Shown: positions 19,727 to 27,247 of the stretch, piece by piece
Position numbering within the stretch: the first letter of the stretch is position 1
Layout: each line of letters opens with the position of its first letter
Assembly: GCA_024635755.1 (NCBI GenBank)
Contig: JAGXIF010000033.1
Span: 124,001 to 188,000, forward strand
DNA length: 64,000 nt
DNA from: Halothiobacillus sp.
Lineage (GTDB): Bacteria; Pseudomonadota; Gammaproteobacteria; Halothiobacillales; Halothiobacillaceae
Reading direction: 5' to 3'
Made by a program: the position numbers and the translations under genes
The notes under the pieces: model-generated
Told to the model about the DNA's origin: nothing
The model's database searches: none
Seen by the model: the letters and a program-made list of their open reading frames with translations, nothing else

Positions 19727-21496
19727 ATGCGATCGATCCCCGTCTCCGCGCTGGCTCTGGGCTTGAGTCTGCTGACTGCCGCCTCCGGCTGTGCCATCAG
19801 TTCTCAAGGCAAGTCATCGACGCCGTCCCTTGTGAACGTTGCATCCCCCGTCACGACCAACGATGCCGGGACCTCTGGTGCGAACCAAAACCCGATCTTT
19901 CACGTCTTGGCGGCTGAGTCCTACGGGCGCAAAAAACAGTATGCCGAGGCGGCCGACCATTACGCTGCGGTTGCCATGGGAAGCGACAACCCGGCCTTGC
20001 TCGAACGTGCCATACAGGCGGCCATTTTCGCCGATCGGTTCGATCTGGCCCAGTCCCTTGCCAAGCGGTTGAGCCAGATTGACCCCCAGAGCGCCCGGGC
20101 AGCTGCCGTCATGATGATTTCCGCGCTGGAGACCGGCGACATCAAGGGCGCGGATCGTGCACTCAATCACTGGTTGGAAACCGATTCGGGGAATGCCGAG
20201 CAAATCTTCAACGAAACCGGTCAATACCTGCAAAAACGAATCGACCGCGATCAGGCTGTCGCCTATACCCGCCATCTGAACGAGCGCTTTCCGCAGCAAT
20301 ACCAGGCCCAGGTCGTCGTCGCCAAGTTGGCCCTGTCATTCCGCGAGATCGACCTGGCCGCGCGCTCCGCAGAACGGGTGCTTACCCTGGGTCCAGACAA
20401 AATGGCCTCATACGACCTCGGCATGGTGGTCGCCAACCGCCGTGGCGATATCGAGGGGGTGATCGCGATACTTGAAAAGGCACACCGGCGGTTCCCGGAT
20501 GAAGGGCGCTATCACAGCGGGCTGATCGAGGCCCGCATCGCTGCCGGCGATCTCCAGCAAGCGACATCCCTGCTGGAGGACGCCCTTTCCGAACCACCCG
20601 GCGACCCGAATCTTTTGCGCAATCTTGCCCTGTTCAGTTACGAGATCGAGCGGGCCGACCTTGCCGATAAGGCACTGAATCGACTCAAGGACATACCCGG
20701 TCAGGCCGACCAGGTCCACCTGATACGCGGCCGCATCGCATTGCGCGAAGGCGACATCGAGGCCGGTGCACGTGCCCTATCCCGCGTGAGCACGGAAAGT
20801 GACCAGTTCGCCAATGCCCAGGTGTTGCTCGCTGCCGCCCGCGTCGAATTGGGAGACACCGAGGCCGCCATAGCGGGACTCAAGACCGCCCTGCAGGCAC
20901 AGGGTATCGATGAGGCCGATCAGCAGCAGTTGAGGCTGGCATTGGCGTCCACGCTAGCGGAGTCCGGACGGTTCGACGAAAGCCTGAAAGTCAGCCAGCA
21001 GGCCATTTCCGCCTGGCCGGAGGCATCCGATTTCCGTCTGCAGAAAGCCATGACGCTGTTTGCACTCGATAAGACGGAGACGGCCATCAAGGAGTTGCGT
21101 GTGCTGGTCGAGCAGGAACCTGACCACGCTCCCGCCTTGAATGCACTCGGCTACACGCTGGCCGACGAGGATCGCAACCTGGGCGAGGCAGCGGAACTGA
21201 TTGGGCGGGCCTTGCAGCTAGATCCGGGTAACCCGGCCTTCATGGACAGCCTTGGCTGGCTTCAATATCGGCAAGGAAAGCTCGACCAGGCGATCGAAAC
21301 ATTGGAGCAGACTTTCAGCCAGTCACCCAACGCCGAGGTCGCTGCCCATCTGGGTGAGGTGCTCTGGGTCAAGGGCGAGCGCGAGAGAGCGCTCGAGGTC
21401 TGGCAGGAGGGCCTTGAAATCAATCCGCGAGACACCACCCTGCGACGCACGTTGCGCAAGTACGCGCCCGAACTGCTGCCGGCAAACGGCGAGTAA
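19727..21496 (+). CDS. TPR-repeat lipoprotein
   Basis: About 589 residues. The N-terminus MRSIPVSALALGLSLL ending AASGC looks like a lipoprotein signal (relaxed lipobox). The rest is tetratricopeptide-like helical pairs, for example AESYGRKKQYAEAADHYAAV, then NALGYTLADEDRNLGEAAEL and DSLGWLQYRQGKLDQAIETL. Proteins of this kind sit next to lolB in many gammaproteobacteria and probably act as periplasmic or envelope scaffolds; the partner is unknown. ATG 19727 has AGG six bases upstream; ATG 19682 would add 15 residues. The 332-bp gap before it holds a CCCGAAG/CTTCGGG hairpin (about 19455-19475), an AT-rich stretch (19500-19530) and a TACAAT box near 19626, but no gene. Confidence 0.82.
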   Translation: MRSIPVSALALGLSLLTAASGCAISSQGKSSTPSLVNVASPVTTNDAGTSGANQNPIFHVLAAESYGRKKQYAEAADHYAAVAMGSDNPALLERAIQAAIFADRFDLAQSLAKRLSQIDPQSARAAAVMMISALETGDIKGADRALNHWLETDSGNAEQIFNETGQYLQKRIDRDQAVAYTRHLNERFPQQYQAQVVVAKLALSFREIDLAARSAERVLTLGPDKMASYDLGMVVANRRGDIEGVIAILEKAHRRFPDEGRYHSGLIEARIAAGDLQQATSLLEDALSEPPGDPNLLRNLALFSYEIERADLADKALNRLKDIPGQADQVHLIRGRIALREGDIEAGARALSRVSTESDQFANAQVLLAAARVELGDTEAAIAGLKTALQAQGIDEADQQQLRLALASTLAESGRFDESLKVSQQAISAWPEASDFRLQKAMTLFALDKTETAIKELRVLVEQEPDHAPALNALGYTLADEDRNLGEAAELIGRALQLDPGNPAFMDSLGWLQYRQGKLDQAIETLEQTFSQSPNAEVAAHLGEVLWVKGERERALEVWQEGLEINPRDTTLRRTLRKYAPELLPANGE

Positions 21497-21533
21497 TAAT
21501 CCACCAGTCAATCCGCCCGTCTTCGAGCCCTCC

Positions 21534-22196
21534 ATGCGCCTGCCTTTCGCTCTTTTTTGTGCCACCGCCCTGCTCTTCTCCACCACGCTGATCCTCAGCG
21601 GATGTGCGGCGCTGCTTGACCGCCCGGAGGGCGTTCAGCCTCCTTCGGAACAGCAACTGGTTGACTGGGCCGAACACCGTAACCGCATCGAGTCCCTCAA
21701 TGACTGGCAATTCGAGGGACGTGCCGCGATTCGCTCGGGCATCTCCGGTGGAAGCGTGCGGGTCGACTGGACCCAGGTCGGGGACGTCACCGCAGTGACT
21801 CTCAGCGGACCTTTCGATTCCGGCACCCTGGCCCTTACCGGCACCACCGCCCATATGTTGATCACCGATGGACGCGGCAACAGCCGGATGACCGATACCC
21901 CGATCGCATTGCTCGAGGAGCAAACCGGTTGGCGTGTGCCGCTCGACCGCCTCCCCCGCTGGGTCCGCGGCCTGTCGAGCGGCGATCTCGCCCAGCTGCC
22001 GCCAGGCGACTTCCAGCTCGATCCACAAGGTCGGCTCGCCGCCCTCAATGAGCAGGACTGGAAAATCGACTACGACCACTACCAGTCGGTGTCCGGCGGA
22101 TATGCCCTGCCCCACTTCATCGAACTCGAGAATGACGACATCCGCATCCGCATGGTCGTGGACCGCTGGATTCTCGAGGCCGAAGGCCGTGAGTGA
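21534..22196 (+). CDS. lolB: Outer-membrane lipoprotein receptor LolB
   Basis: Accepts lipoproteins from LolA and inserts them in the outer membrane. The 220-residue precursor has a lipoprotein signal with lipobox LILSGC (Cys24) and the LolB fold pattern WQFEGRAAI, GGSVRVDW, LSGPFDSGTLAL, then WRVPLDRLPRWVRG and ALPHFIELE. It starts 38 bp after the TPR gene and its TGA overlaps the GTG start of ispE (GTGAGTGA). Known in this position across gammaproteobacteria. Confidence 0.94.
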   Translation: MRLPFALFCATALLFSTTLILSGCAALLDRPEGVQPPSEQQLVDWAEHRNRIESLNDWQFEGRAAIRSGISGGSVRVDWTQVGDVTAVTLSGPFDSGTLALTGTTAHMLITDGRGNSRMTDTPIALLEEQTGWRVPLDRLPRWVRGLSSGDLAQLPPGDFQLDPQGRLAALNEQDWKIDYDHYQSVSGGYALPHFIELENDDIRIRMVVDRWILEAEGRE

Positions 22197-23145
22197 AATC
22201 CAGGCGGAGACAGTGCCCGACGGTGACTGGGTCCGTGCCGGCTGCAAGCTCAACCTGTTCCTGCACATCAATCATCGACGGGATGACGGCTACCACGAAC
22301 TGCAGACCTACTTTCAATTGCTCGACTACGGCGATGAACTGCAGGTTCGAGCTGTCGAAAGCGAGCGGCCCGACCTTGCCGGGGAGATCGTGGTCGAATG
22401 GGTGGCCGGCGAGGAAGGCACGGCCGGTCGCCCGGCAAGGATGGTGGACGACCTACTGTTCCGGGCCGCCCACGGGCTGCGCGAACGCGCCCGGACATTG
22501 GGCCCTGCCATCGCAGAGCGAGCCGACCGGCTCGGCGCCCACATCGTTTTGCGCAAGCATGTGCCGGTCGGCGGTGGCCTGGGGGGCGGTTCGGCCTGCG
22601 CGGCCAGTCTGCTGTTGCAGCTCAATCGCCTCTGGGCGCTCGGCCTGCCGATGGGCGAGCTGGAATCCTTAGGGGCCAAGCTGGGCGCCGACGTCCCGGT
22701 ATTCATCCGGGGTAAGAATGCCCTGGCCGAGGGCATCGGCGATGTGCTCCGACCCGCCACGATTCGTCCATCTGCGAACTTTTTTCTTGTATTGATCCCG
22801 GACATCTCGGCGCATACCGCCGGCCTGTTCGCCCACCCGCACCTCGAACGGGACTCACCCAAGCGGAACGACGCCTGGTTGCTATCCCACTGGCAAAGCC
22901 AGGCCGAAAATGTCTTTCAGCCGCTCGTGCTCGGTGATGAGCCACGCCTGCAACAACTCAACGACGCGCTTGGGGAGCTCGCGGGCTTTGCCCGTATGAC
23001 CGGATCGGGGGCCTGCCTGTTCGCCCCGGTGGCCTCGCGCGAACAGGGCGAACGCATTGGGCACAAACTGCAGGCAGGTCACCCGATCCTGCGCCGTTTT
23101 TTCGTTGCTGCCGCTAAGGGGACGACAAATCAATCGGTTACGTAG
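22189..23145 (+). CDS. ispE: 4-diphosphocytidyl-2-C-methyl-D-erythritol kinase
   Basis: Phosphorylates CDP-methylerythritol in the MEP isoprenoid pathway. A GHMP-kinase of 318 residues. It has the N-terminal AGCKLNLFLHINHRRDDGYH, the phosphate-binding PVGGGLGGGSACAASLLLQ and the C-terminal ARMTGSGACLFA motif. It is longer than E. coli IspE (283) through extra loops at about 75-110. The start is a GTG that overlaps the lolB stop, implying coupled translation. Confidence 0.95.
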   Translation: MSEIQAETVPDGDWVRAGCKLNLFLHINHRRDDGYHELQTYFQLLDYGDELQVRAVESERPDLAGEIVVEWVAGEEGTAGRPARMVDDLLFRAAHGLRERARTLGPAIAERADRLGAHIVLRKHVPVGGGLGGGSACAASLLLQLNRLWALGLPMGELESLGAKLGADVPVFIRGKNALAEGIGDVLRPATIRPSANFFLVLIPDISAHTAGLFAHPHLERDSPKRNDAWLLSHWQSQAENVFQPLVLGDEPRLQQLNDALGELAGFARMTGSGACLFAPVASREQGERIGHKLQAGHPILRRFFVAAAKGTTNQSVT

Positions 23146-23183
23146 GAATGCGCCCTGGAAGGCAAAAAAAGCGCATCCAGGCC

Positions 23184-23212
23184 TTGGCAAACCCCGAATC
23201 CTTGGTTAAGAT
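23184..23212 (+). promoter_or_regulatory. Promoter of tRNA-Gln (and prs)
   Basis: TTGGCA (23184-23189), a 17-bp spacer and TAAGAT (23207-23212) lie just upstream of the tRNA. Predicted start is near 23219, ten bases before the mature 5' end. Confidence 0.8.
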
Positions 23213-23228
23213 GCGCACCTTCTTCGAT

Positions 23229-23305
23229 TGGGCCGTCGCCAAGTTGGTTAAGGCACCGGATTTTGATTCCGGCATTCGCAGGTTCGAATCCTGCCGGCCC
23301 AGCCA
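23229..23305 (+). tRNA. tRNA-Gln (anticodon TTG)
   Basis: 77 nt with encoded CCA. The acceptor TGGGCCG pairs with CGGCCCA, the anticodon loop TTTTGAT between CCGGA and TCCGG gives TTG, and the T-arm is GCAGGTTCGAATCCTGC. It lies 17 bp before prs with no terminator between, so the tRNA is probably processed from a prs leader transcript. Confidence 0.98.
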
Positions 23306-23322
23306 AATTACCGGCGAGACCG

Positions 23323-24279
23323 ATGTCATTATCACGCTCCTTGATGGTCTTCACGGGCAACGCCAACCGGCCGCTGGCCGAGCGCGTTGCGGAAAGTCTA
23401 GATAGCCAACTGGGGCAGGCATCGGTAGCGCACTTCTCGGACGGCGAATCCGCCGTCGAGCTCCTGGAAAACGTCCGTGGCCGTGACGTATTCGTGATCC
23501 AACCCACCTCGGATCCGACCAACGACCACATCATGGAGCTCATGCTGATGACCGACGCGCTGCGTCGGGCATCCGCCCACCGCATCACCGCGGTCATCCC
23601 CTACTTCGGTTATTCCCGTCAGGACCGCCGTGTTCGCTCCTCCCGTGTGCCGATCAGCGCCAAGGTTGTGGCCAACATGCTGCAAAGCGGCGGTGTCGAT
23701 CGGATCCTGACCGTCGACCTGCACGCCGACCAGATCCAGGGCTTCTTCGATATCCCGGTGGATAACGTCTACGCCTCGCCCATCCTGCTGGGCGACATCT
23801 GGCGCCAAAAATACCCTGATCTGATCGTGGTCTCCCCGGACGTGGGCGGTGTCGTTCGCGCCCGTGCCGTGGCCAAGCGACTCGACGACGCCGACCTGGC
23901 GATCATCGACAAGCGCCGCCCCCGGGCCAACGTGTCCCAGGTGATGCACATCATCGGCGAAGTCAGCGGTAAGACCTGCGTCCTAGTGGACGACATGGTC
24001 GATACCGCCGGCACCCTCTGCAAGGCCGCCGACGCACTAAAGAAACACGGGGCCCGCAAGGTGGTGGCCTATTCCACCCACGCCATTCTTTCCGGCAAGG
24101 CGATCGAGAACATCGAGGCCTCCGCGCTGGACGAGCTGGTGGTGACCGACACGGTCCCGCTTCGGCCCGAAGCCGAGGCCTGCGCCCGCATCCGGGTACT
24201 GTCGGTGGCCGGCATGCTCGCCGAAACCATTCGTCGCGTGCATACCGACGAATCGGTGAGTTCGCTTTACAACGACTGA
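23323..24279 (+). CDS. prs: Ribose-phosphate pyrophosphokinase
   Basis: Makes PRPP from ribose 5-phosphate and ATP for nucleotide, histidine and NAD synthesis. 318 residues (E. coli 315). Signatures are [23 protein letters not shown], the flexible loop region [10 protein letters not shown], the metal-binding [11 protein letters not shown] and the PRPP loop [15 protein letters not shown] 23323 is 17 bp after the tRNA-Gln CCA end; ATG 23344 is an alternative. It belongs to the conserved lolB-ispE-tRNA-prs-rplY-pth string. Confidence 0.96.
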   Translation: MSLSRSLMVFTGNANRPLAERVAESLDSQLGQASVAHFSDGESAVELLENVRGRDVFVIQPTSDPTNDHIMELMLMTDALRRASAHRITAVIPYFGYSRQDRRVRSSRVPISAKVVANMLQSGGVDRILTVDLHADQIQGFFDIPVDNVYASPILLGDIWRQKYPDLIVVSPDVGGVVRARAVAKRLDDADLAIIDKRRPRANVSQVMHIIGEVSGKTCVLVDDMVDTAGTLCKAADALKKHGARKVVAYSTHAILSGKAIENIEASALDELVVTDTVPLRPEAEACARIRVLSVAGMLAETIRRVHTDESVSSLYND

Positions 24280-24312
24280 CCCCACGCCCTTCCGACGGGG
24301 CGATCAATCCGG

Positions 24313-24351
24313 TACAATCCGCGCGCCACTCGTTTGTTCGGGTGGCGCGCG
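24313..24351 (+). promoter_or_regulatory. TACAAT box followed by a strong hairpin in the rplY leader
   Basis: TACAAT (24313-24318) is a likely -10. Arms 24320-24329 (CGCGCGCCAC) and 24342-24351 pair over ten bases around a 12-base loop. No T tract follows, so it is not a standard terminator. It would be at the very 5' end of an rplY mRNA. It may be a leader structure for L25/CTC self-control, as described for rplY in enterobacteria, but that is a guess. Confidence 0.4.
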
Positions 24352-24450
24352 TCGGTTGTGGCTTGGTCGCGGGCCTCAACCGTACAACATACGCCGGGAG
24401 TCGACCGATCCGTCACCCCGGCGGTTTTCATTTCTGGAGTGGACCCAATC

Positions 24451-25110
24451 ATGTCTGAAGCAAGTTTTAAGATTGAAGCGTCCGTTCGCGAAGATCAGGG
24501 GAAAGGTGCGAGCCGCCGCCTGCGTCGCGAAGGGAACATCCCGGCAATCGTCTACGGCGGCAAGAAGGAGCCGGTTTCGTTGACGATCAACCACAACGAG
24601 CTGCTCAAGCACCTCGACCACGAGTCGTTTTTCTCGCATATCCTCGAGCTGACCGTTGGCGGCGAGACCGATGAGGTCATCCTGCGTGACCTGCACCGTC
24701 ACCCGTACAAGCCGACCGTGGTACTACATGCCGACTTCCAGCGCATCACCCGTGGCCAGAAGATGCGGATGAACGTCCCGCTGCACTTCGAAAACCGCGA
24801 AGAGAGCAAAGGTGCCAAGGCTGGTGGCGTGATCAGCGTTATCCACAACGAAGTCGAAGTCGAGTGCCTGCCGCGCAAGCTGCCGGAATACATCACCGTC
24901 GACCTGATGGACCTGGACGTCAACGAGGCCTATCACCTCAGCGAGATCACGTTGCCGGAAGGCGTCGTCCTGCCGGAACTGGCCCTGGGCGAAGAGCACG
25001 ACGTCGCCATCGTGGCCATCCATCCGCCTAAGGTCGAAGAAGAGCCCGCGGAAGAGGAAGCTGGTGGCGAAGAAGCCGTCGGTGGTGAAGAGGAAGGCAA
25101 GGAGGACTGA
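24451..25110 (+). CDS. rplY: 50S ribosomal protein L25/general stress protein Ctc
   Basis: 219 residues in two parts. The L25 domain that binds 5S rRNA covers residues 1-95 (ASVREDQGKGASRRLRREGNIP, then AIVYG). A C-terminal CTC (TL5) beta domain reaches about 190, and the tail is very acidic (EEEPAEEEAGGEEAVGG). This is the long CTC type, not the 94-residue E. coli L25. ATG 24451 follows a GTGGA spacing that fits. A terminator follows, dividing it from pth. Confidence 0.94.
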   Translation: MSEASFKIEASVREDQGKGASRRLRREGNIPAIVYGGKKEPVSLTINHNELLKHLDHESFFSHILELTVGGETDEVILRDLHRHPYKPTVVLHADFQRITRGQKMRMNVPLHFENREESKGAKAGGVISVIHNEVEVECLPRKLPEYITVDLMDLDVNEAYHLSEITLPEGVVLPELALGEEHDVAIVAIHPPKVEEEPAEEEAGGEEAVGGEEEGKED

Positions 25111-25131
25111 ACCCTCCGCTTCCCTGCCCAG

Positions 25132-25161
25132 AAACCCCGGTCATCGCGATCGGGGTTTTTT
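25132..25161 (+). terminator. Rho-independent terminator of rplY
   Basis: AAACCCCG (25132-25139) pairs with CGGGGTTT (25151-25158), followed by more T. It lies 21 bp after the stop. Confidence 0.9.
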
Positions 25162-25242
25162 ACGTTCGGCCCCGGCTTTTCGCCCGGGTCAAGTCCCCGG
25201 ATATGACAAATGCGGAATGCAACCGCACGTCCTGCTCGGCTG

Positions 25243-25251
25243 TGCGATAAT
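25243..25251 (+). promoter_or_regulatory. Extended -10 immediately before pth
   Basis: TGC followed by GATAAT (25246-25251). The predicted transcription start (25258-25259) is within one or two bases of the pth ATG at 25260. No Shine-Dalgarno sequence is present between them, so a leaderless pth message is possible. Confidence 0.5.
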
Positions 25252-25259
25252 CCGCGCCC

Positions 25260-25844
25260 ATGACTATCAAGCTGATTGTGGGACTGGGCAACCCCGGACA
25301 GAAGTACGACGACACCCGGCACAATGCCGGTTTCTGGGCAATCGACGCCATCGCTGACAGCCTGGGGGGGCGGTGGGCCGAGGAGCGCAAGTTCAATGGC
25401 GCCACAGCCCGAATGACGGTAGATGGCGTGGACCTGCGATTGCTCAAGCCCGCCACCTTCATGAACCGTTCCGGGCAATCGGTCGGTCCGATCGCGCAGT
25501 TCTTCAAGATCGCCCCGACAGAAATCCTCGTCATTCACGACGAGCTCGACCTGCCCCCCGGCCGCATGCGGCTGAAATGCGGTGGTGGGCACGGGGGTCA
25601 CAACGGCCTGAAGGATATCCAGGCCGCGCTCGGCAGCGCGGATTACTGGCGCTTGCGTATCGGCGTGGGCCATCCCGGACACCGGGACGCCGTAATCGGA
25701 TATGTCCTGACCCGGGCGCCCAAGCAGGAGCGAAAACTCGTCGATGATTGCCTGATCGAGGTTCGCCACCTCGCGCCAAAGCTTGTCCAGGCCGACCAGC
25801 CCGAATTGATGCAGGCGATCAATAGCTATCGCCCCTCGGACTGA
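25260..25844 (+). CDS. pth: Peptidyl-tRNA hydrolase
   Basis: Releases tRNA from peptidyl-tRNA that dropped off ribosomes. 194 residues, usual for Pth. VGLGNPGQKYDDTRHNAGF carries the catalytic His, FMNRSGQSV carries the Asn and HDELDLPPG carries the Asp; GGGHGGHNGLKDI follows. The start has no ribosome-binding site, and a -10 box ends eight bases upstream. ychF lies 73 bp downstream, the usual gene order. Confidence 0.97.
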   Translation: MTIKLIVGLGNPGQKYDDTRHNAGFWAIDAIADSLGGRWAEERKFNGATARMTVDGVDLRLLKPATFMNRSGQSVGPIAQFFKIAPTEILVIHDELDLPPGRMRLKCGGGHGGHNGLKDIQAALGSADYWRLRIGVGHPGHRDAVIGYVLTRAPKQERKLVDDCLIEVRHLAPKLVQADQPELMQAINSYRPSD

Positions 25845-25917
25845 CCGGCCTGTCTCGAAATGAATCGCGCAGCCGCCCTGCCCGGCCGCGCCCCACCACA
25901 CCGAAAACGGAGTCCCT

Positions 25918-27012
25918 ATGGGTTTCAACTGTGGCATCGTGGGCCTGCCCAACGTCGGCAAGTCCACCCTGTTCAATGCACTGACCAAGGCCGGCATCCA
26001 GGCCGCCAACTACCCTTTCTGCACCATCGAGCCGAATGTGGGCGTGGTGGCGGTCCCAGATCCCCGGCTCGACAAGCTCGCCGAGATCGTCAAGCCCGAA
26101 CGGGTGCTCCCGACCAGCATGGAGTTCGTCGACATCGCCGGGCTGGTCGCCGGGGCCTCGAAGGGTGAAGGACTGGGCAACCAGTTCTTGGCCAACATCC
26201 GGGAGACCGACGCGATCGCGCAGGTCGTCCGCTGCTTTGCCAATGACGATGTCATTCATGTTGCCGGCAAGGTCGATCCCGCCGCCGACATTGACGTGAT
26301 CAATACCGAGTTGGCCTTGGCGGATCTGGATTCCGTGCAGAAAGCCATCTTGCGGCTCACCAAGCAGGCCAAATCAGGCAAAGACCCGGAGGCGGCCGCC
26401 AAGCTCGAACTCGTCAAGCAGGTGGGCGATGTGCTTGACGAGGGCCACTCCGTGCGCAGCATGAAGCTCGATCCGGAAAAACAAGCCCTGTTGTACGACT
26501 TGCACCTGCTGACCGCGAAGCCCCTGATGTTTATCGCCAATGTCGACGAGAACGGCTTCGAGGACAACGCACTGTTGGACCGCGTCCGCGAGATTGGTGA
26601 ACAGGAAGATGCCATGGTCGTGCCGGTCTGCGCGACCACCGAAGCCGAACTCATCGACCTTGAAGGCGAGGACAAGCACATGTTCCTCGAGGAGATGGGG
26701 CTCGAGGAGCCGGGCCTGGACCGCGTCATCCGCGCGGGCTATGCCCTGCTTGACCTGCAGACGTACTTCACTGCGGGCGTCAAGGAAGTCCGGGCCTGGA
26801 CCATCAAGCGCGGCATGACCGCACCGCAAGCGGCCGGCGTGATTCATACCGACTTCGAGAAAGGCTTCATTCGAGCCGAGGTGGTTTCCTACGAGGACTT
26901 TGTCACCTGTGGCGGCGAGCAGGGAGCGAAAGAGGCCGGGAAATGGCGCCTCGAAGGCAAGGACTACATCATGCACGAAGGCGACGTTGTCCACTTCCGC
27001 TTCAACGTGTAA
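25918..27012 (+). CDS. ychF: Redox-regulated ribosome-binding ATPase YchF
   Basis: 364-residue Obg-family P-loop protein that prefers ATP. G1 is [14 protein letters not shown] (residues about 9-22), G3 [20 protein letters not shown], the NxxE ATP-specificity motif is in [10 protein letters not shown], and the C-terminal TGS-like domain holds [14 protein letters not shown] and [11 protein letters not shown]. It contributes to translation quality control and stress response. ACGGAGT precedes the ATG. Follows pth as in most gammaproteobacteria. Confidence 0.97.
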   Translation: MGFNCGIVGLPNVGKSTLFNALTKAGIQAANYPFCTIEPNVGVVAVPDPRLDKLAEIVKPERVLPTSMEFVDIAGLVAGASKGEGLGNQFLANIRETDAIAQVVRCFANDDVIHVAGKVDPAADIDVINTELALADLDSVQKAILRLTKQAKSGKDPEAAAKLELVKQVGDVLDEGHSVRSMKLDPEKQALLYDLHLLTAKPLMFIANVDENGFEDNALLDRVREIGEQEDAMVVPVCATTEAELIDLEGEDKHMFLEEMGLEEPGLDRVIRAGYALLDLQTYFTAGVKEVRAWTIKRGMTAPQAAGVIHTDFEKGFIRAEVVSYEDFVTCGGEQGAKEAGKWRLEGKDYIMHEGDVVHFRFNV

Positions 27013-27039
27013 TCCCCGCGAAAAGGCGCGCGGACGGGG

Positions 27040-27068
27040 TTGACAACCCCGCATGGAACGCCGATAAT
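27040..27068 (+). promoter_or_regulatory. Near-consensus promoter of tRNA-Met
   Basis: TTGACA (27040-27045), a 17-bp spacer and GATAAT (27063-27068) with a GC-rich discriminator. The spacing and discriminator are those of stable-RNA promoters. Confidence 0.92.
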
Positions 27069-27081
27069 GCGCGCCGCGCTT

Positions 27082-27158
27082 GGCTATGTAGCTCAGCTGG
27101 TTAGAGCACGGCACTCATAATGCCGGAGTCGGTGGTTCGAATCCACCCATAGCCACCA
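27082..27158 (+). tRNA. tRNA-Met, elongator (anticodon CAT)
   Basis: 77 nt with encoded CCA. GGCTATG pairs with CATAGCC, and the anticodon loop CTCATAA gives CAT. The body GTAGCTCAGCTGGTTAGAGC closely follows elongator tRNA-Met of E. coli. The fully paired acceptor excludes the initiator, and the overall match favours Met over the CAT-anticodon tRNA-Ile. Confidence 0.95.
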
Positions 27159-27169
27159 GCATATCAAAG

Positions 27170-27206
27170 GCTTAGGTTTCCCATCACGGGGCCTGAGCTT
27201 TTTTTT
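27170..27206 (+). terminator. Terminator of tRNA-Met
   Basis: GCTTAGG (27170-27176) pairs with CCTGAGC (27192-27198) including one T-G pair, followed by eight T (27199-27206). Confidence 0.88.
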
Positions 27207-27247
27207 CGTCTGGAATAAGCCAACACATCGGCCTGGAAAGACGGTCC

